Positions 47,628 to 59,350 of a DNA stretch of 64,000 bases are shown here, piece by piece. The position numbers and the translations under genes were made by a program. Origin of the DNA: Phoenix dactylifera. Its lineage: Eukaryota; Streptophyta; Magnoliopsida; Arecales; Arecaceae. Each line of letters opens with the position of its first letter. The first letter of the stretch is position 1. The notes beneath the pieces were generated by a model. It did no database searches. It saw only the letters and a program-made list of their open reading frames with translations, and was not told the DNA's origin. Where the stretch lies: contig NC_052395.1 of the NCBI RefSeq assembly GCF_009389715.1, forward strand, positions 18,082,229 to 18,146,228. The letters run 5' to 3'.

Positions 47628-48066
47628 TGTGAGGATCCGTGCGGACGTGTGTTTAGTCCTACATCGGTTATTCGTTGGGTAGATCTTGGGTACTTATACA
47701 GGATCAAGAAACCTAAACAATACCTTCCGGCTAGCCATTTTGGGTGAGGCTCTGAGTTATTACAAATGGTATTAGAGCGGATCCGACCCATAACTTATGT
47801 GGACTAGGGGACACTGCAGCACGGATCCAGTGAGGTTGACCACGGACCGATCGTAGTGTTTGTGATTAGATTTGAATGGATTTGAACCCTTAGCATGACG
47901 AGGACGTCAGGGCTTGAACGGGAGGAGTATGTAAGGATCCATGCGGGCGTGTGTTTAGTCCTACATCGGTTATTCGCTGGGTAGATCTTGGGTACTTATA
48001 CAGGATCAAGGAATCCAAACAATACCTTCCGGCTAGCCATTTTGGGTGAGGTTCTGAGTTATTACA
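47628..48066 (+). mobile_element. TRIM (terminal-repeat retrotransposon in miniature), complete
   Basis: A 439-bp element with two 137-bp terminal repeats (47628-47764 and 47930-48066, TGTRAGGATCC to GTTATTACA). A tRNA-Met-like primer site TGGTATTAGAGC lies at 47767-47778, and a polypurine stretch GGGAGGAGTA sits just before the right repeat. A perfect 5-bp target duplication TTACT is at 47623-47627 and 48067-48071. The 165-bp interior has no coding capacity, as expected for a TRIM. The repeats differ at only a handful of positions, so it is fairly young. Confidence 0.93.
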
Positions 48067-48071
48067 TTACT

Positions 48072-48659
48072 TTAGATTCTTTTTTTTTATTATCAAGCAA
48101 TAATTTTTCATAATTAATACTGCACCAGCCTTTGATAAAGTAAAAATAATACGGTTTAATGAAAAACGGTAATGTTTACTGCACAGAGTTTTATCGCCTA
48201 ACTAACCACTTTTAACTTTCAATACTTCAGTGTCGACATCTACAATTTGATACTTAGGCCTCATATGAATGGCAATGAAGAATGATTACCTTAGTGTAAC
48301 AAAATAAGCTTATAAGTAAAATTTATTGAGTGTGTGTTTATAAGTTGTTGCTCACTTAATTAATATAGAGATTCATTCTTCTGAGTTTGAAAATGCTACT
48401 ATTAGAGAGGATTAGGATGGTTAGAAAGATTGTTTAAATTTTTATAAGAATAAAAGATGAACTTACTTAGAATATTTTATATCTTTATATAATATTTTTA
48501 AAAAATATAAAATATTCTCTTTTTTATATTTTATTTTACTTTTTTATACTATTATTTTAAAATATAAATATAGTATAATTTGTCTATTACATATATTGTT
48601 TATATTTTTTTAATCTTTTATAATTTTTCTCTCTTCCTCTCTCTCTCTCCTTTCCTCCT

Positions 48660-48693
<34 letters not shown>

Positions 48694-49640
48694 CAAACAT
48701 TACATTGATTTACAATTATTTATTTGAACCGGATAAGATACGAGATGAATCAAATAAAATACAAAAAAAAAGGGTCCAAATCAATCCGTATCCTGCCCGG
48801 CGTTGGAGAGTCCAATAAGTTGGGCAATGAAGTCCCCAAATACTGAATCCTCAACTTCAGATTTGTGGGAATGGGCAACAAAGGAGGTGAGGAAATTGAT
48901 TGCTGCAACGGCTGTATCGGTGAGTATCTCGGGTAGGATAAATACGGGATGTATAGGATGGCCTAAAGACATGGTTTTCAAGGTCCCGCACTCATCTCAA
49001 GTCCCATTATCTTACAAGATAGGACGGCCAGGATGCCCCTTATCCCACTGAGACTTCAACCCTTGCTTGTAAATATTTCTTATATGTTGGTTAATTGATA
49101 ATAACTAGTTCTCAAAATCGTGTTAGCTCTACATATGACTTTTACATACAAGAATAATGGGCAAGATATTTGTTGCATGGTTACCTTTCCATCTGCCGAG
49201 GTACCGTTTGGCTTTTTAAAAAAAATAAAAAAAGAATTTATTTCTACTATTTTTATGATTTTTTAAATATAAATATATTTACTATAGCTAATTAATTAAA
49301 AATTTTAAGTCTTGATGATGATAGTGATGGAGAAGACAATAGGGGCGATGACTGTATAATGGCGGTAGCGCTAGTGATGTAGGCACTAATGTTGTGATGG
49401 TGGCAACGATGATGTATGGTGATGTAGACCTAGGCGACAGTGGTGATGTGGTGGAAGTGTTGAAGATGGTAGTGATAAGAAAGATGGTAGAGGCAATAAT
49501 AGCAACAACGGTAGTAATAATGATGGTAGAGCCGGTAAAAGATATGACTTGTTTTTAAAAATAGTAAAAATAAAAATTTCTTACCATTTTTTAATAATGA
49601 GAATAACTTTTTTAAAAATAAAATAATAATAATGATAATA
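48072..49640. other. AT-rich intergenic region
   Basis: It contains a run of about 30 C at 48661-48690, a minus-strand frame at 48781-48981 of unknown meaning (see rejected list), and a GATGGTGGT-like triplet-rich stretch at about 49315-49530. No supported gene. Confidence 0.5.
48661..48690. repeat. Poly-C run
   Basis: About thirty consecutive C. Run length is likely unreliable. Confidence 0.9.
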
Positions 49641-49652
49641 ATAACAACAATT

Positions 49653-50959
49653 TAGGGGTGACAATCTGTTCGAGTCGGATATAAACGGATCAGGTCAGAT
49701 GCAGGTCGGATCAGAAAATTATAAACTTGAACCCAACCTGTTTATTAAACAGGTCAGGAATTACAACCCAAACCTACCATGTTTAATAAACAGGTAACCC
49801 GATCCGACCCGTTTAACATGTTTAATAAACAACAATCAAGAGGCAAGAATCCAAAATCCGCCATCAAAACAACAATCCACTTCAAATGCTTCAGGAAAAC
49901 GCCAGATCGGGGGGAAGTAGCATCCAAAAAGCGGGCATTGCCTGCAACAGGTCGCGATCGAAATAGAAACCCTAACAAATTCACACTTCTAAGACTCTCT
50001 CACCGAAATCTGACGGGAAATCACAACAGAAATGTGGAACAAGGCGAAATGTAGGCGCAAAAAGCATAGATCTAGAGTTAGGATTTCATACCTCTCAGTC
50101 TTCGGATCCGATTCGGAGAGTGGGGGGATGACCAGGGGGCGGTAGGAGCGTAGGAGAGCTAGGTTCAAGCCTTTGAAGAAGGGGTGGGCCTTGACGTCGG
50201 CGGCTCCACGTATCGAACCGAACCGGGAGGCTGGGTCCTTATCTCCTGATGAGCAGAACGGTGGAGTCGGCCGGGCCGCCAGCCAGGGAGAAGGCGAAGG
50301 GCTGCTTGATGTTGCGAAGGGTGGCCTCGTTGCTGGGCTTGATGAAAGGGGTCCGACCGTAGAGAAGCTCGTAGAGGACGCCGTGGCCCACCAATCGACG
50401 ACGCTGTCGTGGGAGCGATCGGTGGCAACCTCGTGGGTGATGACCTCGTGGGTGTCGATGAAGAAGCAAAATCGGGCGACGACCGGCTCGATGAGAGAAC
50501 CTGCAGGAGGGGAGGGAGGAGGCCGGCTTGCGAGGGCGGAAGAAGCGGTCAGGGAGGCAGGAGGGGTCGGCGGCACCGTTGAAGGGGTCGGTGGCAGTAG
50601 GCTCGAGGATGGGGGAGGGGGTAGACTGGAGGGAGAGGTTGAAGTTGGAAAGCATGATGTGGCCTTCTTTTTTCCAGTATATAATATATACGGGTAAACG
50701 GGTCGGGTTAAATGATTATCTATCAACCCAATAGTTAAACATGTTATACGGGTAAACGATCATCTGATCCAACTTGACCCATATATTAAATGGATTTAAC
50801 GGATCAGACATCGAAAATATGTATCCAACCCAATTAATAAACAAGTTAAACAGATCAATCTGTTTACGACCCGAACCTATTTAGACCAAATCCAAACATG
50901 TTTATGGCAGATCAAACATGGATCGGATTGGCGAGTCGGATCGTATTTTGCCACCCCTA
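49653..50959. mobile_element. hAT-like element carrying a captured kinase gene fragment
   Basis: Inverted ends TAGGGGTGACAA (left) and, on the opposite strand, TAGGGGTGGCAA (right). Subterminal regions on both sides hold repeated words such as GTTTAATAAACAGGT and ACCCGATCCGACCC, like other TAGGGGTG-ended elements in this window. Between them lies a GC-rich block derived from a protein kinase gene. A clean 8-bp target duplication is not visible. No transposase is present, so the element would need one in trans. Confidence 0.75.
50110..50668 (-). pseudogene. Captured AGC VIII protein kinase fragment (PINOID/WAG/D6PK-like)
   Basis: The minus strand shows kinase pieces in order: GHIMLSNFNLSLQST (magnesium-loop region, DFD-type in the family, here NFN), SCLPDRFF (insertion typical of AGC VIII), FIDTHEVITHEVA (normally GTHEYVAPEVA), DSVVDWWA, YELLYGRTPF followed by SNEATLRNI, then DPASRFGSIRGAADVKAHPFF and LALLRSYRPLVIP. 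The pieces fall in different frames and lack the N-lobe, so this is a non-functional C-terminal two-thirds of the catalytic core. Loss of the metal-binding Asp and of the APE motif confirms it. Families with this signature regulate auxin transport; the parent gene is not in the window. Confidence 0.88.
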
Positions 50960-51140
50960 AACACCACATACATTTTTATCATTATTTCTATAATTTTATT
51001 TTTTAAATAAAAATTAAAAACAGAAGTGATAATAATAAGTATCTGAAATTTTAGATTTCTTGTTCACACCCTATGTCCATGCATCTTAAATATAATAAGT
51101 TATTTTCTACTGAAAGCACCCTACCGCTCTAAACTATTGA

Positions 51141-51606
51141 GGGCTCGTTTGGTTCGCGGAAAGCATTTTCCTTCCTAGGAAACAAATTCCTAGGAAGAGG
51201 ATGCCTAGGAAAGTACTTTTGGCATGTTTGGTTGACAATGGGAAAGTGACAAATTTCCAAGGTGCTTATGTTTGGTTAGCCATCTACTTTTCTAGGAAAG
51301 TTATATATAATTCCTATTATGCCCTTAATAAAAATTAGGTTTTTAATGCCTCTTTGATGCTTCTTTAATGCTGAAGGGACTTTTTGGGAAAAAGTAAAAA
51401 TGGAGTGATTCCCGCCTCATGGAAAAGTAACTTTCCCATGTTTCTCATGGGAAAGACTTTCCCATGAAATGTGGGAATCACATTCCCATGGAAATACAAC
51501 TTTCCCTTCTCTCTCCTTTGAAAACTCCAACCAAACAAGAGGCATCTCATTACTTTCCCGTTGACCACACTTTCCCCCCTTCTTTTCCCGCAAACCAAAC
51601 GAGCCC
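51141..51606. mobile_element. MITE, PIF/Harbinger-like, 466 bp
   Basis: Inverted ends GGGCTCGTTTGGTT (left) and AACCAAACGAGCCC (right) are perfect over 14 bp. They are flanked by TGA on both sides (51138-51140 and 51607-51609), fitting a 3-bp target duplication. The interior has many GGGAAAG/CTTTCCC words and no coding capacity. Confidence 0.8.
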
Positions 51607-51609
51607 TGA

Positions 51610-52240
51610 AGTTATTACTTACGTAAGCGTGTAATCCATTCGGACTTCAAATTTCATGAATAACTTGTTTAAATTCTAGTGATGAACTGGGATCTCATTC
51701 ACTCTGGCCAAGATAAAAGAAGGGAAACTTTGGAGATAATTGGATACTTCAATGCACAATTGTCACTCTCCTTCTGCTGAAGTTTCTCCTCTAAAACCTT
51801 TCCCATTGCTTTTGAGCACTGAAGTAATGGACCACTAAGGCTTTTCACAAATCAAAAATATTTGTTCTCGTGAATCACTGAATGGCCATGACCTGCGACT
51901 TGAATGTAATTGTTGCCCTTTGGCATCACGATTTCACCTTTCCCTTTTCCTTTTTTTTTTCTATTCCTTTTTTAGAGAAGTAAAAACGCTAGAACAACTA
52001 ATTGGTGCAAACTAAGACAACACCTCGACATGCACCTGACGTGCATGAACTGTGAAATACTACTGAACATGTTCAGAGACTATGCTTTTCAAACTCGTAA
52101 AAAATTCTCCATTTCCTGACAACTTCAAGCCCAAAGAGCTATCTAAACGAAGATGAAGCCGAAAAGAAGAGGCCTTAATTTTTATACGAATATAATAAGG
52201 AAAAGCTTGAAAGCTGAGAAATAAGCATATTTTTGTTGTT
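51610..52240. other. Intergenic, possibly 3' flank of the next gene
   Basis: No supported frame. The small-protein gene on the minus strand may have its polyadenylation site around 52.2-52.4 kb, but this cannot be set from sequence. Confidence 0.35.
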
Positions 52241-52801
52241 GTATGAGCACAAAACAGTTTACCGCTCGCTGAACTCTATACAGAGAAGGAAAAGCATCAC
52301 AAAACACCGCAAGCACAGGCATTCCATGCTGGGCACACCATATACGCGCTCTCATATGTTACAGTATCTTCCATCCTCTCATGGTGAGAAAAGAAAGCTA
52401 TTTCCCATCTGCAGAAGAAAACAATCACCATTTAAATGTAGTGCTATTTTTTATAGCGGTCATAGAACCACAATTTTAAAATTCTCACAGGACAATCAAG
52501 TTCCATACACCTGGAGGAGGGTCAAGGAGCAAACCAAGATTTAACATTAAGAAATTGCAGGGAGTCGCTTTAAGCAAGTTGCATAATTTGTCAATAATTT
52601 TGGAGAGATCAAGCATTGAAATAACAACCGGTAAGATACAAAAATCGGCAATCAGTAGGAATTATTTACAATGGTGAACACTATTTGCAGCCCTATCATA
52701 TCACTTCTTTCAAAATAAGATGAGACTACCACTAGAGACTAATGCAGATAACCGGGTTAGAACTTACCAGTGCGTAGATATGATGCTCTTCCTCATTATT
52801 T

Positions 52802-55164
52802 TCACAGAGAAAGGCTTGCAAAAAGAAGTTCCAACTCCTCTTCCTGAGAGGCAGTCATCTGTAAAGAAGAAAAGGGTACAAGAAAAGAGAGGCATCAGAT
52901 ACAACCAAGAAATGGATGCATCAAACTTTACTCTTTGAACTCCCAATATAGCATGTCTATACATCGGCGGCAGCAGTTTGTGTTTATAAAGAATCACCTC
53001 TGAAAACAACTACAATAGTAGCCAGTAATGGTAACTAAGGAGGCTAAATGCACCGTCTTAATTCCCGCTTAATACCCATGGGTTGTCAAAAAGTTTGAAG
53101 CACTTTGATCCTTCCTGTCCTAGTTACACCAACATTCTAAATGCTAGAGAAATATCAAGTTCCAAGAATTTTATCTCAGAAGCATGCATGTTTGATTCTC
53201 CAAAAACTGGTTCAGAATTCCAAGAAATAACCCCAAAAGAATGAAGGCAACTACTTGAGATTATAAAGAATCCATTTGGAACTTCAGTTAACATAACTAT
53301 AGCGAGTCTAAAGGAGAAAAAAGATAGTAAATTCTGCTTCTAGGCAGCAAACTTAAAACTTATTTTGATGTATTATTATGTCGTGAAAAAGCAAAGTGGA
53401 TTTTTTTTTTTCACATTTCAGTTCTTGTATATTGATAGCTTCAGACATTAGACCACTTTGGCGTGGAAGAAAGTCCTATAGATGTCCAACAAAGGACTAA
53501 TTTAGAATAAGAATGCTAATAATAAAGAATTCCAAAAATATACCAAATATTGACATCTCCTTGTCAATAAAGTAGAATATGTTGCTTTAATAGGTGGGTA
53601 AAAATATCTGACAATTAATAATTTGGGGGGGGGGGGGTGAGGAATTCTAAATGTCAAATTAATTTGCACGGTAGGAGGGGAGAAATCAATTTGTGGGTCA
53701 AAATATATGTTGCATAAGCAATGACATGAACAAGTCAAAAATGCTGATTTTTCGAACAAGATTATGTGTGGACATGGATATAACATACTAAAGTAGGCCA
53801 GGCTATATTTTCATTTCATGCTACTACTTGCTAAATAGTCCACAAGAAATGCCCAATAGTTGTCGCTTTGTGTTTCAGTCATTCAACAAGTTAACAACTG
53901 AAACATTATGCTTCAATAGTTCAACTAATAATTAATCATGGTCAAAGTTTTTCCATTATTGCATTAATTTACCTCATATACAAGTATTTCTAATCATTCC
54001 CGTATCTTAGAAATATTCAATCTTATACCTAAACTACTATAAAGGCCAGAAACTTCTTCCCCCAATTCCATTAACCTATTTCATGATATGGTGCAGTAAG
54101 ATTGTTGAAATTTTATGTTTTGATATTCATGGATCAACATAATAAGGTAACAGTTACAACTGTACATGAAATCAGGAAACCTGCATATGCTATGTAAAAG
54201 ACCACATTGGAATGCCGCATGAATTTAAGGGTTGCAAATAGGAAAAGAATGCAAGAGCAATACCGGGCTCCTTTCAACTAACATGACTGACCGTGGGCAT
54301 GTATTAACAATATGTAATATGCTAAATTTTTGTCAAGTAAAATTTAGACCAACTTCAACAAAACAACATATTCCACTCCTTTGCATACAGAAACCATTTT
54401 TCATATGCTATAGACCAATCAAGGTTAAAATTTCATGTTTAGGCAGTAATAGTTAGCCTACAGTCTGAAATAACTTCATGCAGACCTACTGAAATTAATC
54501 TGTGATCATGTTAATGGTTTTGGTCCAAAAAACATCGGATTTTGGTTTCACATGTTTTGGTGAATATTATGTAGAAAAATGAAACAATATGGATCCAAAA
54601 TAGAGCAAAAGATGTTTCAACATCCAAATTTCATATATAAATCCAGAATGTCTTCCTAAGCTGCAGAACATGTCACGTACTCAAATACTTAAGTTGAGAC
54701 GTTTAAATATCCTAATAGTGGTTTATAGTTTATACTTCAAATCATCGATTATTCCAAAGCTTATTTGAGATGCAAACAAGTGACAGAATCAAGCCAGCAA
54801 TCATGTCCAAGTAATACCATATCTAAACAATAGATACAAGCAAGCATCACAACAGCTGTATTTAAGTTATGTAAAAGCAGGAAAGCATGACAAATTGATC
54901 AAATAAAAGACAAAGCTTAACTGAAGAAGAAGTTCTCACTTGAATGGACATAAGATGTAAAAGTTTGTTCAGCACCCGCATGCGATGTACTGCATAGCTG
55001 CTATTGGAAGGAAGTTGGTTGACTCTAGCCACTTCAGCTTGAACGGCAGCTTTCTTTTCTTCATATGCTGTTCCACTCCATTTGTTGGCTCCTCCAGAGT
55101 TCCTCATACCATCTTTAGAGAGGCCAACGTCAGTGCAGCCCTTAAGATGATCTACCTGATCCAT
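52802..55164 (-). CDS. Small conserved plant protein of unknown function
   Basis: Two exons, 55164-54940 and 52858-52802, are joined by a 2.08-kb GT-AG intron, in phase 0, to encode 93 residues. The N-terminal third is Gly/Ser/Asp-rich. Residues 36-75 form an amphipathic helix region (EEKKAAVQAEVARVNQLP, then SYAVHRMRVLNKLLHLMS), and the second exon adds an acidic, hydrophobic end (MTASQEEELELLFASLSL). No signal peptide or membrane span. An acceptor (TGTGTAG at about 55184) just before the ATG suggests a 5' untranslated exon upstream, perhaps near 56.0 kb. The family looks conserved in plants, but I know no function. Confidence 0.75.
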
Positions 55165-55184
55165 ACTGAACCCAACCTACACAG

Positions 55185-57400
55185 ATATAGGTCAGAACAG
55201 AGTTCCTTACCTTCAAAGGGTCGATCAAACAAAAAAAACCCACCAAGAAGGCAGTGAAGCAAAAGAGCAAACGTCTGTCGAGTCCTTATATCCAACCAGG
55301 TAATCTTAAACTCTCAAGCTGGAGAGGTCTTTTACAACGAAGTTAGCGATGATCTAAAGTTAAAATTGCGGCATAGAATGCGCAATTGGCAAGCAAGTTC
55401 TCAAACGAAGATGGAAGAAGTTCAGTATATAGGTTTCGAGGGGGGAAAAGTAAAATTTGCTTCTCTCTCGCGCGCGCCCTTAGGAATCAGTTGTAAATTA
55501 TGTACTATCCAACTCCATTTCTCACCGGCAAAAGAGATTATTGTAAAGATTACACCGAAACCAACATGTTAAAGAAAAAGACCACAAAATCTTCGATAAC
55601 TAAATATAGGACGATATCCACCATTCAAAGCCAACCGTACGATAATTTCTTTAGCCAACCGTACGATAAAATAAAATAAAAATATTTTTCAAAATAAAAG
55701 AAACCCTAGAACCTGCCAATTACTATCGGATTTCACCCAATCCACGATAAATCTGAAGGTTCCGTGAATCAATTAAGCAACCTATTAAGGAATTTACAGA
55801 ATTAATGCCATAACATTACAATTAGCCGAAACTTCACAGCAGATGACATGAATAAATAAGAACAAAATCTTCGTTCCTTCAAAAACCCTAACAACACACA
55901 CACAAATATAACCCAAATTCTTGAAGAAGCGCAGTAGATATCGAAAATTTCTGAAACGGAAAACAGAAAACAAGAAAAAAAAGAAAGAAAAGAAAAGAGA
56001 AGGTTAAGAAAATTACAGTAACTGCGCCTCTTTCTTCCTCTCCCCTTCCGCCGTGCCCTCCCCTCTTCCAGTCTTCCTCTACTTTCCAGAAGAAACCTCT
56101 CGAAAGAGTTGGGAGGGAAAAGAAAGAAACGGGGATGCCGCCGACCTGGCCCGGCCCGTAGTCTACGTGCCTCAACCTAAACCCGACCTAGGCCCGGCTA
56201 GAGACAGGTCTCAACTACTTCCGGCAATTCCTTTACCGAGACTAGTTCATGTATTTCAACTAGTCCCGACATGGCGTCAGAGGTAGATACAAGTCCCCGA
56301 GGATGGTTACCGAGACTCCGGGTTCATATTTCGTAAAACAAAACAAGTTTCAACTGGTGCCGGCAGTCAGTTTGCCGAGACCATCTTCCAATTGACAAAC
56401 TAGTCCCTGCAGATCAGTTTCGTGGAGGCTTGCTCATACTTGTCAAATTAGCCGGCATGATAAGATAAGATAAGATCTTCTGCATGCATGTTTTGCAACG
56501 TAAAAAGCTGTACAATCTCAATAGCCGCCACGGCTGTTCAACATTCAAATGTTAAGCACCTCCATGTATAGTATGCAACTGCGGGTCCTACTTGATAGCA
56601 GTCCGTTTCTATGATTGAATGATATGGCAACCATCGAGATTGTCCAATTTTTTGCGGTGCAAAATATATTCTGCAGGCAATGGCTCCCTGTATGTTTAGT
56701 AATGCAAATATTGGTAAGCACCCGATTTCCAGAAAGCCAAAGATTTCCTCGGCACAATTCGAGCCATATTCTATAGACAACTAGTCCAGTCCCACCATAT
56801 GCCAAGATTAGTTCACCGTTGACGAGCGAGATACTAGTTTACATTTGACCAAGACACGAAAGAAACTGTGGACTCGATGCTCCTCAATGTCTACCTTTGC
56901 TGCTTAAAACAAGAGCAAACCAACAAAATAATCTTGGCGATGTGTAACGGACACTGATCAGCAGATTCCAAAAAAGAGTTGCATAGTATAGGTCATTCCA
57001 ACACCATGCGGGAAGAGATGAATGAAATGTTTCAACGGAATCTATCAATATTTCACTTTAAGACAGGAAGGCTGATTGATTGAGATTATGCATTACTAAT
57101 TAAAGGCCTGCAAAGGAATCAACAAAAAGCCAAGTTACTGCAATGCTCTCTTCAGTCGCAGCTTGGGAATGTCCACAATATGAAACTTAATCATAATGTA
57201 TCAGTCTTTTGCATGCACCTAGTGCAAGAATTTAACACCGAGTTAGTGAATATGCTGTATTGATTCAATTCACCTCCACTTTGGATGTTTAAATCGAAAA
57301 TAGCTCTCCTGATTGCAAGAGAGCTCAGTCTTAGGGAAAGCCATCAATTACTTTTAGCACATCTTCAAGAAAATCAGCAAAATTTTAGACGAAGAGTGAA
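55185..57400. other. Upstream of the small-protein gene and downstream of TIC20
   Basis: GC-richer sequence at about 56.02-56.15 kb may hold the first untranslated exon of the small-protein gene. The short minus-strand frames at 56.5-56.8 kb show no domain. TIC20's 3' untranslated region probably ends somewhere near 57.4 kb. Confidence 0.35.
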
Positions 57401-57850
57401 ACAAGCACAGACCCAGACAGAGAGTTTGCAGTCAATTTTATTCTCTCCCAGAGAGCAAAATTAATCCATAAATTTGAATATTTAAGATTACATGAAACGA
57501 ATGCATCCATTCAATTTTTTTAGCCCGATAACCAAATAAGCACATCAAGTCCCTCAATATATGAGTAAACAAAATAAGCACTTCTACGATTGTTCCAATC
57601 AATATTTTTAGCCCGATAAGGCTTGTCCTTGTAAAGCTCATTCAACCCAAATTGGACCTCATACTCAACTCTCACTGCATCATTAGAATTTTTTGTTCCT
57701 TAAATACTTCCCATGACATTAATCAAGTATCACTATCTAGAGACAAGAAGGAAGGCTATAATCCAAATGGAAACATGTCTGCAGGACACAAATAGGATAT
57801 CTTCAACTATTACTGTCTCGAGACAAGAAATAATTAAAAAAAAAAACATG

Positions 57851-58510
57851 CTATAATCCAAACAAAAGCAAATCCGTATGAAAATATGCCGCATCGGACA
57901 CAAACGGGACGTCCGCATACTTGCCTGCAAGCGCGCACCTCATACATTCAAGCACCGTATACATCTGTACATATGCAACTGTAGCCCAGAAATACGTCCC
58001 AAGCATACCACGGTATACAGCATTCGGCATCCAACCACATGCAATAGCCATGGCCTGAAGGGCTGTGTCTAGGAGCAATGCCATTGTGACATGAAACCGC
58101 AAGAAGTGTGGCCACTCCTTCCTCTTCACCACCCCAAGGTAAGCTACATACAGAACCACCATCATGAACCAGTTGGGCAACAGCGCTATGGTATCAAGGA
58201 AAGGGCTTGTTAGGAACTCAAAGTCTTCAAGGATGTGGTGGAGTTGGTACACTGTATCAGCATAAAACCATACGTAGTGGAGAGGCAGGAGATACGGAAT
58301 ACAAGCTAAGGTCCTCCACCACCACTTGGGCTTACTGGTCATTTGTGGATAGCTAAAGAAACTCTTGGATGCTTTACAGACCACCGAGCTTCTAGGCCAC
58401 ACCTTGCTGTGCCTGTTCAACAAAGGCATTATTTGTGCAACAGAACCATGGTCTCCTCTTAGAAACGAAGCTGATGCCCCAGAAAGGTGTAGAATGGGGC
58501 CTCCTGCCAT
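57851..58510 (-). CDS. TIC20: TIC20-like subunit of the chloroplast inner-envelope protein translocon
   Basis: An uninterrupted frame of 219 residues from ATG 58510. TIC20 is a four-span inner-envelope protein of the import translocon. The mature part starts near PKWWWRTLACIPYLLPLHYV (residue 61) and shows LEDFEFLTSPFLDTIALLPN, VVLYVAYLGVVKRKEWPHFL, RFHVTMALLLDTALQ, and LECMRCALAGKYADVPFVSD near the end, all family hallmarks, with four hydrophobic stretches. The N-terminal 50 residues are Ser/Arg-rich and transit-like (VVCKASKS before the mature part). Known TIC20-I proteins have a longer N-terminus, and an acceptor-like ATGGCAG overlaps this ATG, so a further 5' exon may exist. I could not find an in-frame one. 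It is TIC20-I or -IV type. Confidence 0.85.
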   Translation of the reverse strand: MAGGPILHLSGASASFLRGDHGSVAQIMPLLNRHSKVWPRSSVVCKASKSFFSYPQMTSKPKWWWRTLACIPYLLPLHYVWFYADTVYQLHHILEDFEFLTSPFLDTIALLPNWFMMVVLYVAYLGVVKRKEWPHFLRFHVTMALLLDTALQAMAIACGWMPNAVYRGMLGTYFWATVAYVQMYTVLECMRCALAGKYADVPFVSDAAYFHTDLLLFGL

Positions 58511-58599
58511 GTGAATCACAACAAATAAGACCAGAAAGCCACAATCAGTAGAATAGAAATGACATCCAGAACTCGACTCATCTTACCAGTTGACCCACA

Positions 58600-59342
58600 T
58601 CATATCAACTACCAGAAAGACTTCAAACAAACTTGCAGGCTTGCAGCCTTTTATCTTGCGATGCTGATAGACCAACTTGAAGGATAGCAATCAAATTCAC
58701 ATGTGAAAGATTTTTTTTTTTTTTCGTTTTGCCTTTGGATGTTAATTTTGGACCATGAAATGCAAGTGTTATCTAATGAAATATATCCTTAACTATCGAC
58801 AACAATGTAAGGAGATTTGTGTTCGGGATGCTGGGGAATAAAGGCCTTGACCTGGATGTTTTCCTTGTATGCTTTCATGAAACTTTTAGGTAGAACAGAA
58901 AAGCAACCTCAAATTTTCCATATAACCAACATGTTACTGAAGTGAATAAAGTGAATTTTACCACTCAGAGATAGGGAGCAACGAATCATACAGCTATCTG
59001 ATTTTAAGACCTCAAGCTTGCTTTGTAGATTTTACAAAGGCACTAATAGCACCCTTGCCCTTGAATGAGGAAGCGTTTGATTAAGTCTATCTCCTTGAAC
59101 AAAAGTGCCTTTATCAATAGGTGCCTTACATTGGTCGGTTTCTACTGGCCCATGAATTTATCAAAGGCCAAGGCAAGGGTGGGAAATCATGGTTTCACGA
59201 GGAAGTATTTATTATGAATAACTCTTGTTTATCATGAATAGATATATTTATGGTATAAATAATTAAGCGATGACATACAACTTGCGTATCTTCAGCTTTA
59301 TTTCCCTATACTTGTAAATAGTATCCTAAAGCGTTCTGGACC
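58600..59342. other. Upstream of TIC20, no gene seen
   Basis: A GTAAGATG donor-like site on the minus strand near 58588 could end a 5' exon of TIC20, but the frame before it is closed. Nothing else is recognisable. Confidence 0.35.
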
Positions 59343-59350
59343 AATAAAGG

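Noticed and set aside
48781-48981. 66-codon minus-strand frame including TDTAVAAINFLTSFVAHSHK
   Set aside because: It has a protein-like composition, but I recognise no family, find no neighbouring exon and see no start context. A homology search would decide.
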